Below are positions 33,259-42,316 of a stretch of 64,000 bases of DNA, piece after piece; the first letter of the stretch is position 1, and the number at the start of each line of letters is the position of its first letter. The translations under genes and the position numbers were made by a program. Source of the stretch: SKGN01 sp050948865 (GTDB taxonomy: Bacteria > Bacillota_I > Bacilli_A > RF39 > UBA660); assembly GCA_050948865.1 (NCBI GenBank), contig JBMNEQ010000003.1:72235-136234 (forward strand), written 5' to 3'. The notes beneath the pieces were generated by a model. The model was not told the DNA's origin. It made no database searches and worked only from the letters and a program-made list of their open reading frames with translations.

Positions 33259-33870
33259 TTTACGATATAAACCAATTGCTTTTCCCAAAATGGTAATATT
33301 ATCTAAAATAAGAGGATTTAAAGAATCATTCTCTGGTTGTAGCCGAAAATGATTCTTTTCTTTATAAAAGGTTTTTAAAGTAACTTCATTATCTTCAGTC
33401 ATCGCAACAACAATATCTCCATTAAAAGCAGTATTTTGTTTTTGAACAATAACAATATCCTCATCATAAATACCAGCTTTAATCATGCTATCACCATCTA
33501 TCCTTAGGGTAAAAACTTCTTTTTGCTCTGGAATTAAATAAGCAGGAAGACTAAAAAAATTATCAGGATTTTCTATTGCCTCAATAGGAGAACCAGCTGT
33601 TACTGTTCCTAAAAGGGGAACATCAATAATATTTTCTTCTTTTTCTAGAAATTCATTTTCTACTAATAATTCAATGGCTCGATTTTTAAAATTATCCTTT
33701 TTGATATATCCTTTTTCCCTTAATTTATTGAGGTGGGTTTGAATTGTAGCAGGAGAAGATAAATTAAAATTATTACCTATCTCTCTAACTGTTGGGGGAT
33801 AACCTTTTTTAGCTAAATACTTTTTTATATAAGTTAAAATTTCTTTTTGACGTTTGGTTAAAATCTTCAT
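33253..33870 (-). CDS. lexA: LexA SOS repressor
   Basis: 205 residues: N-terminal winged helix (KRQKEILTYIKKYLAKKGYPPTVREIG), linker, Ala-Gly autocleavage site in GTVTAGSP, catalytic Ser in IDGDSMIKAGI and Lys in EVTLKTF. It represses SOS genes until RecA-ssDNA triggers self-cleavage. Two operator-like sites lie in the divergent upstream region, one across its own -35, so it is self-regulated. GGAGGT precedes the ATG. Confidence 0.95.
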   Translation of the reverse strand: MKILTKRQKEILTYIKKYLAKKGYPPTVREIGNNFNLSSPATIQTHLNKLREKGYIKKDNFKNRAIELLVENEFLEKEENIIDVPLLGTVTAGSPIEAIENPDNFFSLPAYLIPEQKEVFTLRIDGDSMIKAGIYDEDIVIVQKQNTAFNGDIVVAMTEDNEVTLKTFYKEKNHFRLQPENDSLNPLILDNITILGKAIGLYRKL

Positions 33871-33900
33871 TAATGAGACCTCCTTATTTTTCTAGTTTAC

Positions 33901-33977
33901 ACTTTAACATAAATAGACAGTTTTGTCAAACGTTTGTTTGAGAAACTCTTGACACGAACAAACGTTTGTTTTAAAAT
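33901..33977. promoter_or_regulatory. divergent lexA / SOS promoter with two LexA operators
   Basis: Minus promoter of lexA: TTGACA (33929-33924), 17-base spacer, TAAAGT (33906-33901). Plus promoter: TTGACA (33949-33954), 17-base spacer, TAAAAT (33972-33977). Operator-like palindromes CAAAC-N4-GTTTG at 33927-33940 and CGAAC-N4-GTTTG at 33955-33968 resemble the Firmicute LexA box CGAAC-N4-GTTCG. The first covers the lexA -35; the second fills the spacer of the plus promoter. Binding is predicted, not shown. Confidence 0.85.
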
Positions 33978-33999
33978 AACTTTGAAAGGTGGAGGTAAA

Positions 34000-34143
34000 A
34001 TGAATTTAATAATTAAAAATAAAGGAGTTATCTTATTTTATATAGGGATTGTTCTATTTTGTTATCTTTATATGTGGAGAATTGAAAAATTAGAAGAAGT
34101 AAAGGAAAAGGATGATGAACGTTTTATTATTTATGTAAATTAA
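34000..34143 (+). CDS. 47-residue SOS-controlled membrane protein at the yneA position
   Basis: 47 residues with one N-terminal membrane span (GVILFYIGIVLFCYLYMW) and a charged tail. GGTGGAGGT sits before the ATG; the longer ORF from the TTG at 33934 would start inside the promoter. It lies between lexA and tkt, where Bacillus has the SOS division inhibitor YneA, and a LexA box overlaps its promoter. No LysM domain is present, so it is an analogue at best. A role as damage-induced division inhibitor is inferred from site and regulation. Confidence 0.7.
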   Translation: MNLIIKNKGVILFYIGIVLFCYLYMWRIEKLEEVKEKDDERFIIYVN

Positions 34144-34218
34144 GATTAAGCTTTAATGTTTTTTAATTTTTGGTATAATTAGGGTATAAAGAAAAGGCTA
34201 GTGAAAGGTGGATTAAAA

Positions 34219-36237
34219 ATGTTAAAAAAGAAAAAGGATGTTATACCTGATCAAAAAATAATAGATAATATTAAGGCTTTAGGTGTTGATATGATTTTTC
34301 ATGCGAATAGTGGGCATCCAGGAATAGTTTTAGGAGCAGCACCTATTATTTATACTCTTTATACTAGACATTTAAATGTTAATCCAAATGATGATAAATG
34401 GTTAAATCGAGATCGTTTTATTCTTTCGGCGGGGCATGGTAGTGCTTTACTTTATGCTACTTTATATTTAGCTGGATTTAATTTAACTTTAGATGATTTA
34501 AAAGAATTTAGAAGAATTAATTCTAAAACTCCTGGTCATCCTGAATATAAGATAACTTCTGGAGTGGACGCTTCTACAGGACCATTGGGACAAGGAATAG
34601 GGATGGCTGTGGGGATGGCGATGGCTGAAAGGTTTTTGGTTTCTAAATATAATATTAAGAAAAAAGGATTATTAGAACCTGATCATGGTCTTTTTGATTA
34701 TTATACTTATGTTTTGTGTAGTGATGGGGATTTAATGGAAGGAATTAGTTATGAGGCGCTTTCTTTAGCGGGAACTTTAAAATTAAATAAATTAATTCTT
34801 TTATATGATTCAAATAATATTTCTTTAGATGGTAAAATAGATATAACTTTTAATGAAGATGTAAGAAAACGTTTTCAAGCTTTAGGATGGGACACCTTTT
34901 TTGTTAAAGATGGTGAGAATGTGGAAGCGATTGATAAAGCTCTTTTAAAAGCAAAAAGAAGTGGTAAACCTTCTTTAATAGAAATAAAAACTATTTTAGG
35001 AAAAGATTCTTTTAATGCAAATACTTCTAAAGCTCATGGTTCTCCTTTAACCAAAGATGATATTACAAATTTAAAAAATAAATGGGGAATTAGAGATATT
35101 CCTTTTGCTGTTTCTAAAGAAGCGGTTGAACGTTTTCGAGAACTTCTTTTAAGTCGATCAAATAAAAAATATGATAAATGGGTAGAAAATTATAAATATA
35201 TGATGGATAATTCTTCAGCAGAAATAAAACAAGAATTGGATTGGTTAATTAAAGGGCAAACGGCTTTTAATATTAATCTTCCTAAATTAATGTGGCAATT
35301 TAATGAAGATTTAAAAGAATCAATGCGAGATATAAATGGAAAGATTATGAATGTTGTTGGAAATAAAATTTTTAATTTTATTGGTGGTAATGCTGATTTA
35401 GCTTCTTCCACCAAAGCTTTTTTAAAAAATGAAACTTATTTTAATGTTAATTCTTATCATGGACGGAATATTGCTTTTGGGGTTCGAGAACATGCTATGG
35501 GAGCGATTTTAAATGGTTTATCTTTAAGTGGCTTTCGAACTTTTGGGGGCACCTTTTTAACCTTTGCTGATTATTTAAAACCTTCTATTAGGTTAGCCGC
35601 TTTAATGAATTTACCAGTCACTTATGTTTTTACCCATGATTCTATTATGGTTGGACCTGATGGTCCTACTCATCAACCAATTGAACAATTAGCAATGTTA
35701 AGAAGTATTCCTAATTTAGATGTTTATCGTCCAGCTGATATTAAAGAAATAGTTGGAGCTTGGGATACTATTTTAAAAAGAAATAATCCTAGTGCTCTTA
35801 TAATTGCTCGTGATCCTGTTCCTTTTTTAAAGGGGACTAATATGGAAGCAGTAGAAAAAGGAGCTTATATAGTTAGAAAAGAAACAAGTAGACTAGCAGG
35901 TTTGATTATTGCTACAGGAACAGAGGTAGAAACAGCGTTAGTCATTGCTTATCGCTTAAAAGAAAAAGGCATTGATTTAAGAGTTGTTAGTATGCCTTCA
36001 GTAGAAAGGTTTTTAGAAGAACCAATAGAATATCAAGAAGAAATATTACCTACTGGTTATAAAGTAGTAGTATTAGAAGCTAGTTCTAGTTTAGGATGGT
36101 TTCAATTTGTTTATAATAAAAGATACTTAATGACTATTGATCAGTTTGGAAAAAGTGGGACAAGAGCAGAAGTTTTAAAAGAATATCAATATGATGTTGA
36201 TAGCTTAACAGAAAAAATAGAGAATCTTTTTAAGTAA
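34219..36237 (+). CDS. tkt: transketolase
   Basis: About 672 residues with the full thiamine diphosphate enzyme layout: HANSGHPGIVLGAAPI and GHGSALLYATLYLAG, the cofactor motif GDGDLMEG-type (SDGDLMEGISYEALSLAG), the pyrimidine domain with FGVREHAMGA and THDSIMVGPDGPTHQP, and the C-terminal transketolase domain. It transfers two-carbon units in the pentose phosphate pathway. ATG at 34219 follows AAAGGTGGA; the GTG at 34201 is upstream of that site. Its position after the lexA divergon is as in Bacillus. Confidence 0.95.
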   Translation: MLKKKKDVIPDQKIIDNIKALGVDMIFHANSGHPGIVLGAAPIIYTLYTRHLNVNPNDDKWLNRDRFILSAGHGSALLYATLYLAGFNLTLDDLKEFRRINSKTPGHPEYKITSGVDASTGPLGQGIGMAVGMAMAERFLVSKYNIKKKGLLEPDHGLFDYYTYVLCSDGDLMEGISYEALSLAGTLKLNKLILLYDSNNISLDGKIDITFNEDVRKRFQALGWDTFFVKDGENVEAIDKALLKAKRSGKPSLIEIKTILGKDSFNANTSKAHGSPLTKDDITNLKNKWGIRDIPFAVSKEAVERFRELLLSRSNKKYDKWVENYKYMMDNSSAEIKQELDWLIKGQTAFNINLPKLMWQFNEDLKESMRDINGKIMNVVGNKIFNFIGGNADLASSTKAFLKNETYFNVNSYHGRNIAFGVREHAMGAILNGLSLSGFRTFGGTFLTFADYLKPSIRLAALMNLPVTYVFTHDSIMVGPDGPTHQPIEQLAMLRSIPNLDVYRPADIKEIVGAWDTILKRNNPSALIIARDPVPFLKGTNMEAVEKGAYIVRKETSRLAGLIIATGTEVETALVIAYRLKEKGIDLRVVSMPSVERFLEEPIEYQEEILPTGYKVVVLEASSSLGWFQFVYNKRYLMTIDQFGKSGTRAEVLKEYQYDVDSLTEKIENLFK

Positions 36238-36249
36238 TTCTCTTTTTTT
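36219..36249 (+). terminator. Rho-independent terminator of tkt
   Basis: 7-bp stem AGAGAAT/ATTCTCT (36219-36225 with 36237-36243), then seven Ts. It overlaps the stop codon. Confidence 0.75.
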
Positions 36250-36297
36250 GACATTTAACTAACCTTTATTAATTTATACTTTTAATGAGGTGATTTT

Positions 36298-36735
36298 ATG
36301 AGAACCTATTATGCTTTTATAGTTAATGAATATTTTGCTGGATTTTATCAATCTAAACCATCTTCTCTTTATAAAATATTTGAACAAATTTATGATTTAG
36401 GTCCTAATGATATAGTTTTAGGATATCGTATTTTTGAACAACTCGCTACTCCTTTTAATAAAGATCATATTAATGAATATATATATAATAAACATTCAGG
36501 AGAATTATCTTATTCAAAGAATCAAAATAAACATTTAATAAATAATATTTATTTCTCTGAAATAAGTAAAATAATTGTTTATAATTCTCATTTAAAAATA
36601 AAAAGTAATATTAATTATCCTACTTTTATTGAAACAATTAGAGACTTTGAAGAGAATATTTTTATCTGTGATTTTATTAATAAAGATTATTTTTGGTTAG
36701 ATAAAATAAAGAATGATTCTCTTGTAAAAAATTAA
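36298..36735 (+). CDS. sirA: SirA-like sporulation inhibitor of replication
   Basis: 145 residues, about the length of Bacillus SirA (YneE). Similar landmarks are RTYYAFIVNEYFAGFYQSK at the start (SirA has a Tyr-rich HYYTYLIKEEFA) and FICDFINKDYFWLDKIK near the end (SirA ends DFNTKRYGWLNPVK). The gene lies between tkt and yneF exactly as in Bacillus. SirA binds DnaA domain I and blocks new replication at sporulation onset. Sequence similarity is modest, so the call leans on gene order. GAGGTGATTTT precedes the ATG. Confidence 0.72.
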   Translation: MRTYYAFIVNEYFAGFYQSKPSSLYKIFEQIYDLGPNDIVLGYRIFEQLATPFNKDHINEYIYNKHSGELSYSKNQNKHLINNIYFSEISKIIVYNSHLKIKSNINYPTFIETIRDFEENIFICDFINKDYFWLDKIKNDSLVKN

Positions 36736-36770
36736 TATTTTTAGTAGAATGTATTTGTTAGGAGGTTAAG

Positions 36771-36980
36771 ATGCTTGTCGATATTTTATATTTTTTAATA
36801 GGAGTAATTGTAGGAGGAATAGGGGGCTTTTTTTTAGCGAAATATTTTATTCAAAAGTATATGAAAGAAAATCCTCCTATTAATGAACAAATGATTAAAA
36901 CTATGATGCAACAAATGGGAAGAACTCCTTCTCAAAAACAAATAAAACAAATGATGAAAGCAATGGAAAAACATCTCTAA
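36771..36980 (+). CDS. yneF: YneF-family (UPF0154) small membrane protein
   Basis: 69 residues: one N-terminal membrane span with a glycine-rich face (LIGVIVGGIGGFFLAKYF), then NPPINEQMIKTMMQQMGRTPSQKQIKQMM, the family core. Function unknown. AGGAGG precedes the start. It follows the sirA-like gene as in Bacillus. Confidence 0.93.
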   Translation: MLVDILYFLIGVIVGGIGGFFLAKYFIQKYMKENPPINEQMIKTMMQQMGRTPSQKQIKQMMKAMEKHL

Positions 36981-37016
36981 TTATAACTAAGATGGATTAT
37001 TCCATTTTTTTTTGTT
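36978..37016 (+). repeat. 39-bp direct repeat containing a terminator, copy 1
   Basis: Identical to 37086-37124. It holds ATGGA-TTAT-TCCAT followed by nine Ts, a short terminator, and starts at the yneF stop codon. Confidence 0.85.
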
Positions 37017-37085
37017 CTTTTTAACTATAAAACTCGGGAGAAGTTTTAATTACTAATTATTAGAATAAAACATCTGTAATATGTT

Positions 37086-37124
37086 TAATTATAACTAAGA
37101 TGGATTATTCCATTTTTTTTTGTT
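37086..37124 (+). repeat. 39-bp direct repeat containing a terminator, copy 2
   Basis: Exact second copy, 108 bases after the first. It is followed within one base by TTATAAT, probably the -10 of parE. Tandem duplication of the intergenic segment is likely. Confidence 0.85.
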
Positions 37125-37156
37125 ATAATATCAACTGTAGATAAAGGAGTGTCAAC

Positions 37157-39061
37157 ATGGCTTTAAAATATGATGAGAAATCAATTAAATTACTAGAAGG
37201 ATTAGATGCTATTAGAAAAAGACCAGGGATGTATATTGGTTCTACTGATAAAAGGGGACTTCATCATTTAGTTTGGGAAATAGTTGATAATAGTATTGAT
37301 GAAGTTATTAATGGTTATGGTAATTATATAAAAGTTATTATTCATCCTGATGGTAGTTTAAGTGTTAGTGATGAAGGAAGAGGAATTCCTGTTGGTTTAC
37401 ATGAAAGTGGGAAAAGCACTCCAGAGATTATTTATACTAAACTTCATGCTGGGGGTAAATTTTCTGATAGTGGTTATAAAGTATCAGGTGGTCTTCATGG
37501 GGTTGGAGCTTCTGTAGTTAATGCTTTAAGTTCATCTTTAAAAGTAACTATAAAAAGGGATAAAGAAGAACATTATATTGAATTTGCTAATGGCGGAAGA
37601 GTTATAGAACCTTTAAAAAAAATAGGTTCTACTAATAAAACTGGAACAATAGTTAGATTTAAACCAGATGAATTAATTTTTACTAATACAACTTTTAGTT
37701 TTACTACTATTTGTGAAAGGATGCAAGAATGTGCTTTTTTATTAAAAGGGTTAACAGTAGAAGTCATCGATGAAGAAGATGGAAAAACAGAGAAATTTCA
37801 TTATGAAAATGGTTTAGAAGCTTTTGTTAAATATATTAATGAAGATAAAAAAGAACTGCATAAGGTTGTTAATTTTAATGGTATTAAAGATAAAATAGAA
37901 GTTGATATTGCTTTTCAATATACTGATACTTATTCAGAGAACATTATTTCTTTTGCTAATAATGTTAAAACTAATGATGGGGGAACGCATGAGATTGGTT
38001 TTAAAACTGCTTTAACTAGGGTTTTTAATGATTATGCTAAGAATAAAGGTTATTTTAAACCAAAAGATAAAACCTTTGATGGTAGTGATGTTAGAGAAGG
38101 TTTAACAGCGATTCTTAGTTTAAAAATGCCTGAATCTTTATTACAATTTGAAGGACAAACTAAATCAAAATTAGGTTCTCCTTTAGCTAGAACAGTCGTG
38201 GAGAATATTACAGCGGAAAAGTTACAATTTTTTTTAGAAGAAAATAATGAAATTGCTTCTTGTATTATTGATAAAGCTATTAAAAGTAAAAGGGTTAGAG
38301 AAACAGCTAGAAAAGCAAGAGAAGAAGCTAGATTGGGAAAGGGAACTAAAAAGGAAAGAAATTTAAGTGGGAAATTAACTCCTGCTCAAACTAAAGATAA
38401 AAAACAAAGTGAGTTATTTTTAGTGGAAGGTGATTCAGCTGGAGGTTCTGCTAAACAAGGAAGAGATCGTAAATTTCAAGCGATTTTACCTCTTCGGGGT
38501 AAAGTAATTAATACAGAGAAAGCTAAATTAGAAGATATTTTTAAAAATGAAGAAATAAATACTATTATTCATACAATTGGAGCGGGAATTGGATCAGACT
38601 TTAAAGAAGAAGATTCTAATTATGGTAAAGTTATTATAATGACGGATGCTGATGATGATGGAGCTCATATTCAAGTTTTATTATTAACTTTTTTTTATCG
38701 TTATATGAAACCTTTAATTGAAGCGGGTAAACTTTTTATTGCTTTACCACCATTTTTTAAAATAAAATTTAAAGATAAAACAGAAAAATATGTTTGGTCA
38801 AAAGAAGAATTAAAAGAATTAACTGCTGAAAAGAGTGATTATATTATTCAACGTTATAAAGGTTTAGGGGAAATGAATGCTGATCAGTTATGGGAAACAA
38901 CAATGAATCCAGAAACAAGAAGTTTAATTAAAGTTAAAATAAGTGATGCTTCTTTAGCTGAAAAAAGAGTTAGTGTTTTAATGGGAGATAATGTTTTGCC
39001 TCGTAAAGAATGGATTGATGAAAATGTTGAATTCTCTTTGGAAGATGATTATGCTATTTAA
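37157..39061 (+). CDS. parE: DNA topoisomerase IV subunit B
   Basis: 634 residues: GHKL ATPase (EIVDNSIDEV, DEGRGIPV, GGLHGVGASVVNAL), transducer domain with QTKSKL, and TOPRIM (EGDSAGGSAKQGRDRKFQAILPLRGK, DADDDGAHI). With ParC it decatenates daughter chromosomes. GyrB shares these motifs; ParE is chosen because the gene precedes parC downstream of tkt-yneF, as in Bacillus. AAAGGAGTG precedes the ATG. Confidence 0.9.
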   Translation: MALKYDEKSIKLLEGLDAIRKRPGMYIGSTDKRGLHHLVWEIVDNSIDEVINGYGNYIKVIIHPDGSLSVSDEGRGIPVGLHESGKSTPEIIYTKLHAGGKFSDSGYKVSGGLHGVGASVVNALSSSLKVTIKRDKEEHYIEFANGGRVIEPLKKIGSTNKTGTIVRFKPDELIFTNTTFSFTTICERMQECAFLLKGLTVEVIDEEDGKTEKFHYENGLEAFVKYINEDKKELHKVVNFNGIKDKIEVDIAFQYTDTYSENIISFANNVKTNDGGTHEIGFKTALTRVFNDYAKNKGYFKPKDKTFDGSDVREGLTAILSLKMPESLLQFEGQTKSKLGSPLARTVVENITAEKLQFFLEENNEIASCIIDKAIKSKRVRETARKAREEARLGKGTKKERNLSGKLTPAQTKDKKQSELFLVEGDSAGGSAKQGRDRKFQAILPLRGKVINTEKAKLEDIFKNEEINTIIHTIGAGIGSDFKEEDSNYGKVIIMTDADDDGAHIQVLLLTFFYRYMKPLIEAGKLFIALPPFFKIKFKDKTEKYVWSKEELKELTAEKSDYIIQRYKGLGEMNADQLWETTMNPETRSLIKVKISDASLAEKRVSVLMGDNVLPRKEWIDENVEFSLEDDYAI

Positions 39062-39081
39062 GAAGGAAAACAGGTGGTAAA

Positions 39082-41580
39082 ATGAAGAATATAGTAGAAA
39101 AAATAAAAGATTATGCTTTAGAAGAAATAATGGGGGAACGCTTTTCTAGATATGCTAAATATATTATTCAAGATCGGGCTTTACCAGATGTTCGTGATGG
39201 TTTAAAACCTGTTCAAAGAAGAATTTTATATTCGATGTCTAAAGAAAGAAATACTTATGATAAACCATATCGTAAAAGCGCTAAAACAGTAGGTGATGTG
39301 ATTGGAAAATATCATCCTCATGGGGATACCTCTATTTATGAAGCGATGGTTAGAATGAGTCAATCATGGAAATTAAAACATCCTTTAATTGATATGCATG
39401 GAAATAATGGAAGTATTGATGGTGATAATCCTGCAGCGTACCGCTATACAGAAGTTCGTTTATCAAAAATTAGTCAAGAATTATTAAAAGATATTGATAA
39501 AGAAACAGTTTTAACTATCCAAAACTTTGATGATACAACTTATGAACCAACAGTCCTACCAGCTAAATTTCCTAATTTATTAATTAATGGTAGTAGTGGT
39601 ATTAGTGCTGGTTATGCAACTAATATTCCCCCTCATAATATTGAAGAAATAATTGAAGCGACAATTAAAAGAATTGATAGTCCCAATTGTTATTTAGAAA
39701 CAATATTAGATATTGTAAAAGGACCAGACTTTCCAACAGGGGGGATTATTGAAGGAATTAAGGGAATTAAAGAAGCTTATCAAACAGGAAAAGGAAGAAT
39801 TTATATAAAATCAAAAATCAAAAAGGAAAAAGTAAAAGGTAAAGAAAGATTAATCGTTGAAGAAATTCCTTATGAAGTTAATAAAGCTTCTTTAGTTAGA
39901 AAGATTGATGATATTAAAATTGAAAAAAAGATTGAAGGAATAGATGATGTTCGTGATGAAAGTGATAAAGATGGTTTAAGAATAGTTATTGACTTAAAGA
40001 AAAATGCTAATAGTGAATTAATATTAAATTATTTATTAAAGAATACTGATTTATTTGTTTCTTATAATTTAAATATGGTAGCGATTGTTAATAGAAGGCC
40101 TAAATTATTAGGAATATTAGATATATTAGATGCTTATATCAAACATCAAAAGGAAGTTATTTTAAAAAGAACAAGATTTGATTTAAATCATGCTGAAGCT
40201 CGTCTTCATATTGTAGAAGGTCTTATTAAAGCAATGTCTATTTTAGATGAAATAATAAAAACTATTCGTTCTAGTTCTAATAAACAAGATGCTGAAGAAA
40301 ATTTAGTAGAAAAGTTTATGTTTACTAATCTTCAAGCCAAAGCCATAGTAATGCTTCAATTATACCGTTTAACTAATACTGATGTTGTTTTATTAAAAGA
40401 AGAATTAAATAACTTAAATATTATAATCAAGGGTTTAAAGGCTATTTTAAGTGATGAAAATATTTTAAAAAAGGTGATTAAAGAAGAATTAAAGAAGATT
40501 AAAAAAGAATATGGTATTAAAAGATTAACTCTTATAGAAGAAGAAATAACTGATTTAAGTATTGATGAAACTTTAATGATTCTTAAAGAAGATGTTATTG
40601 TAATTATCACTAATGAAGGTTATGTAAAAAGAGTATCTCTTCGTTCTTATAGGGCTTTAAATGAAGAAGAAACTTTATTAAAGGATTTAGATTATATAAT
40701 TGGTTTTTATAAAATAAGAACTATTGATACTATTTTATTATTTACTAATAAAGGCAATTATTTATATTTACCAGTTCATAATATTCCTGAAGGTAAATGG
40801 TTAGAATATGGTAAACATATTAGTAATATTATTAGTATTTCTGCCGGGGAAAGAATTATTAAAAGTATTCCTGTAACTAATTTTGAAGAAGAGTTATATA
40901 TTACTACTTTTACTAAATTAGGAATGGTTAAAAGGACCAAATTAAAAGAATATCAAGCTTTAAGATATTCTAAACCTTTAATAGGAATAAGTTTAAAAGA
41001 GAATGATGAAGTTATTTCTGTAGATATATCTAATAATCAAGAAGTTTTAATGGTGACAAATAATGGTTATGGCTTAAGATATGATATTTCTGAATTAAAT
41101 ATAACGGGTCTACGAACTAGTGGTGTTATTGGTATTAATTTAAAAGATGATTATGTTATTAATGGTTTACTTTTTGATCAAGAAAAAGAATATTTAACTC
41201 TTATTACAGATCAAGGAACAGGTAAAAGAATAAAGTTAACAGATTTAGAATCATCAAAAAGAAATAGACGTGGTTTATTATTGATTAGAAAAGTTAAATC
41301 AAAGTCTTATAAAATAATGGGGGCTTTTATCCTGGATACTAAAGAGGAGATAGGTCTTAAAACAGCAAGTGAAATAAATATTTTAAAAATAACAGAATTA
41401 ATGATAAGTGATCGTTATAGTACAGGAAATAAGATTAGTAATAAAAATATAAAGGATGTTTTTCCCCTTTTAAAATTAATAACTAAAGAAGAGAAAAAAG
41501 AACAAATAGAAATGAATTTAGATGAAGTTGATATAAAAATTTCTTCTGTTAATGATATTTTAAAAGATATTGATAACTAG
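39082..41580 (+). CDS. parC: DNA topoisomerase IV subunit A
   Basis: 832 residues: winged-helix and tower domains with the active-site Tyr in AAYRYTEVRLSKI, the quinolone-region KYHPHGDTSIYEAMVRMSQSW, and a C-terminal beta-pinwheel from ~residue 500 (TNEGYVKRVSLRSYR and similar blades). The GyrA box QRRGGKG is not seen in the C-terminal domain, in favour of ParC. It cuts and rejoins DNA. It starts 20 bases after parE. Confidence 0.92.
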   Translation: MKNIVEKIKDYALEEIMGERFSRYAKYIIQDRALPDVRDGLKPVQRRILYSMSKERNTYDKPYRKSAKTVGDVIGKYHPHGDTSIYEAMVRMSQSWKLKHPLIDMHGNNGSIDGDNPAAYRYTEVRLSKISQELLKDIDKETVLTIQNFDDTTYEPTVLPAKFPNLLINGSSGISAGYATNIPPHNIEEIIEATIKRIDSPNCYLETILDIVKGPDFPTGGIIEGIKGIKEAYQTGKGRIYIKSKIKKEKVKGKERLIVEEIPYEVNKASLVRKIDDIKIEKKIEGIDDVRDESDKDGLRIVIDLKKNANSELILNYLLKNTDLFVSYNLNMVAIVNRRPKLLGILDILDAYIKHQKEVILKRTRFDLNHAEARLHIVEGLIKAMSILDEIIKTIRSSSNKQDAEENLVEKFMFTNLQAKAIVMLQLYRLTNTDVVLLKEELNNLNIIIKGLKAILSDENILKKVIKEELKKIKKEYGIKRLTLIEEEITDLSIDETLMILKEDVIVIITNEGYVKRVSLRSYRALNEEETLLKDLDYIIGFYKIRTIDTILLFTNKGNYLYLPVHNIPEGKWLEYGKHISNIISISAGERIIKSIPVTNFEEELYITTFTKLGMVKRTKLKEYQALRYSKPLIGISLKENDEVISVDISNNQEVLMVTNNGYGLRYDISELNITGLRTSGVIGINLKDDYVINGLLFDQEKEYLTLITDQGTGKRIKLTDLESSKRNRRGLLLIRKVKSKSYKIMGAFILDTKEEIGLKTASEINILKITELMISDRYSTGNKISNKNIKDVFPLLKLITKEEKKEQIEMNLDEVDIKISSVNDILKDIDN

Positions 41581-41623
41581 GAAATTATAACAAAATACTG
41601 CATAAATTATACTAGGTGATGGC

Positions 41624-41980
41624 ATGAAAAAGATTGATGAATTTAAACTTTTTGTTAAATCTAAACCAGTTTTAATTGATTATGTAAAAAACAATGAAAT
41701 GACTTGGCAAAAGTTTTATGAATTATGGGATTTATATGGTCCTGAACATAATATTTGGAATAGTTATTATAAAGTAGAAACAAATAATAAAGAGTCCAAT
41801 ATAAATTTGTTTAGTTTATTAAAAAATATTGATACAGAAAGTTTAAAACAAGGAATAATAGGTTTACAAAAAGGAATTGGTATTATTCAAGAATTAATTA
41901 ATAAAGAAACAAAAGATATCCCCTTAACTCCAAAAGAACCTTATCAACCAAGGCCTTTATATAAAAGGTTTGATGATTAA
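41624..41980 (+). CDS. ylbD: YlbD-like coat protein
   Basis: 118 residues matching YlbD: FKLFVKSKPVLIDYVKNNEMTWQKFYELWDLYGPEHNIW near the start, and a helical IGLQKGIGIIQELI in the middle. In Bacillus it is described as a putative spore coat protein. It stands before ylbE and rsmD as in Bacillus. Its last base is the first of ylbE. AGGTGATGGC precedes the ATG. Confidence 0.85.
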   Translation: MKKIDEFKLFVKSKPVLIDYVKNNEMTWQKFYELWDLYGPEHNIWNSYYKVETNNKESNINLFSLLKNIDTESLKQGIIGLQKGIGIIQELINKETKDIPLTPKEPYQPRPLYKRFDD

Positions 41981-42201
41981 TGAATTTAGATGTTCAGTTT
42001 AAAATTAATAGTGATCCTAATTTAAAAAGGTATTTAAGAGAGAATAGTTATTGGTATAAATCTTTAAATCGTAATCCTTTTTATTTGAATGAATTTATTA
42101 ATGAAATGAAAGAAAAATATCAACTTCGAACAAGTGATAAAATAAGTAATATTGTTGAAACAATAGAAATGATTAATCTAGCTTTAACCTTTTTAAAATA
42201 G
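41980..42201 (+). CDS. ylbE: YlbE-like protein
   Basis: 73 residues with the family core LKRYLRENSYWYKSLNRNPFYLNEF. All-helical and cytosolic. Function unknown. It overlaps ylbD by one base (TAATG-type junction). Confidence 0.87.
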   Translation: MNLDVQFKINSDPNLKRYLRENSYWYKSLNRNPFYLNEFINEMKEKYQLRTSDKISNIVETIEMINLALTFLK

Positions 42202-42203
42202 GA

Positions 42204-42226
42204 AAATCCTACTAATAGTAGGATTT
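42204..42226 (+). terminator. Rho-independent terminator after ylbE
   Basis: Perfect 10-bp stem AAATCCTACT/AGTAGGATTT with a 3-base loop. A second small hairpin (ACATCCAT/ATGGATGT, about 42250-42269) follows before rsmD. Confidence 0.65.
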
Positions 42227-42316
42227 AAATGGAGAGGAGAAATACTTACATCCATTAATATGGATGTTTAATTATAGTATTTACTAAAGATAATAAAATA
42301 TACGAAAGGATTTAAA

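Noticed and set aside
33934..33999. N-terminal extension of the 47-residue SOS protein from TTG
   Set aside because: It would start inside the LexA operator/promoter; the ATG at 34000 has GGTGGAGGT.
36978..37124. Start of a CRISPR array
   Set aside because: Only two copies, each containing a terminator with a T run; no cas genes and no regular spacers.
40356..40610. Minus-strand ORF within parC, and similar ones within tkt, parE, ftsZ and dnaB
   Set aside because: Antisense shadows produced by codon bias; no ribosome sites or recognisable proteins.
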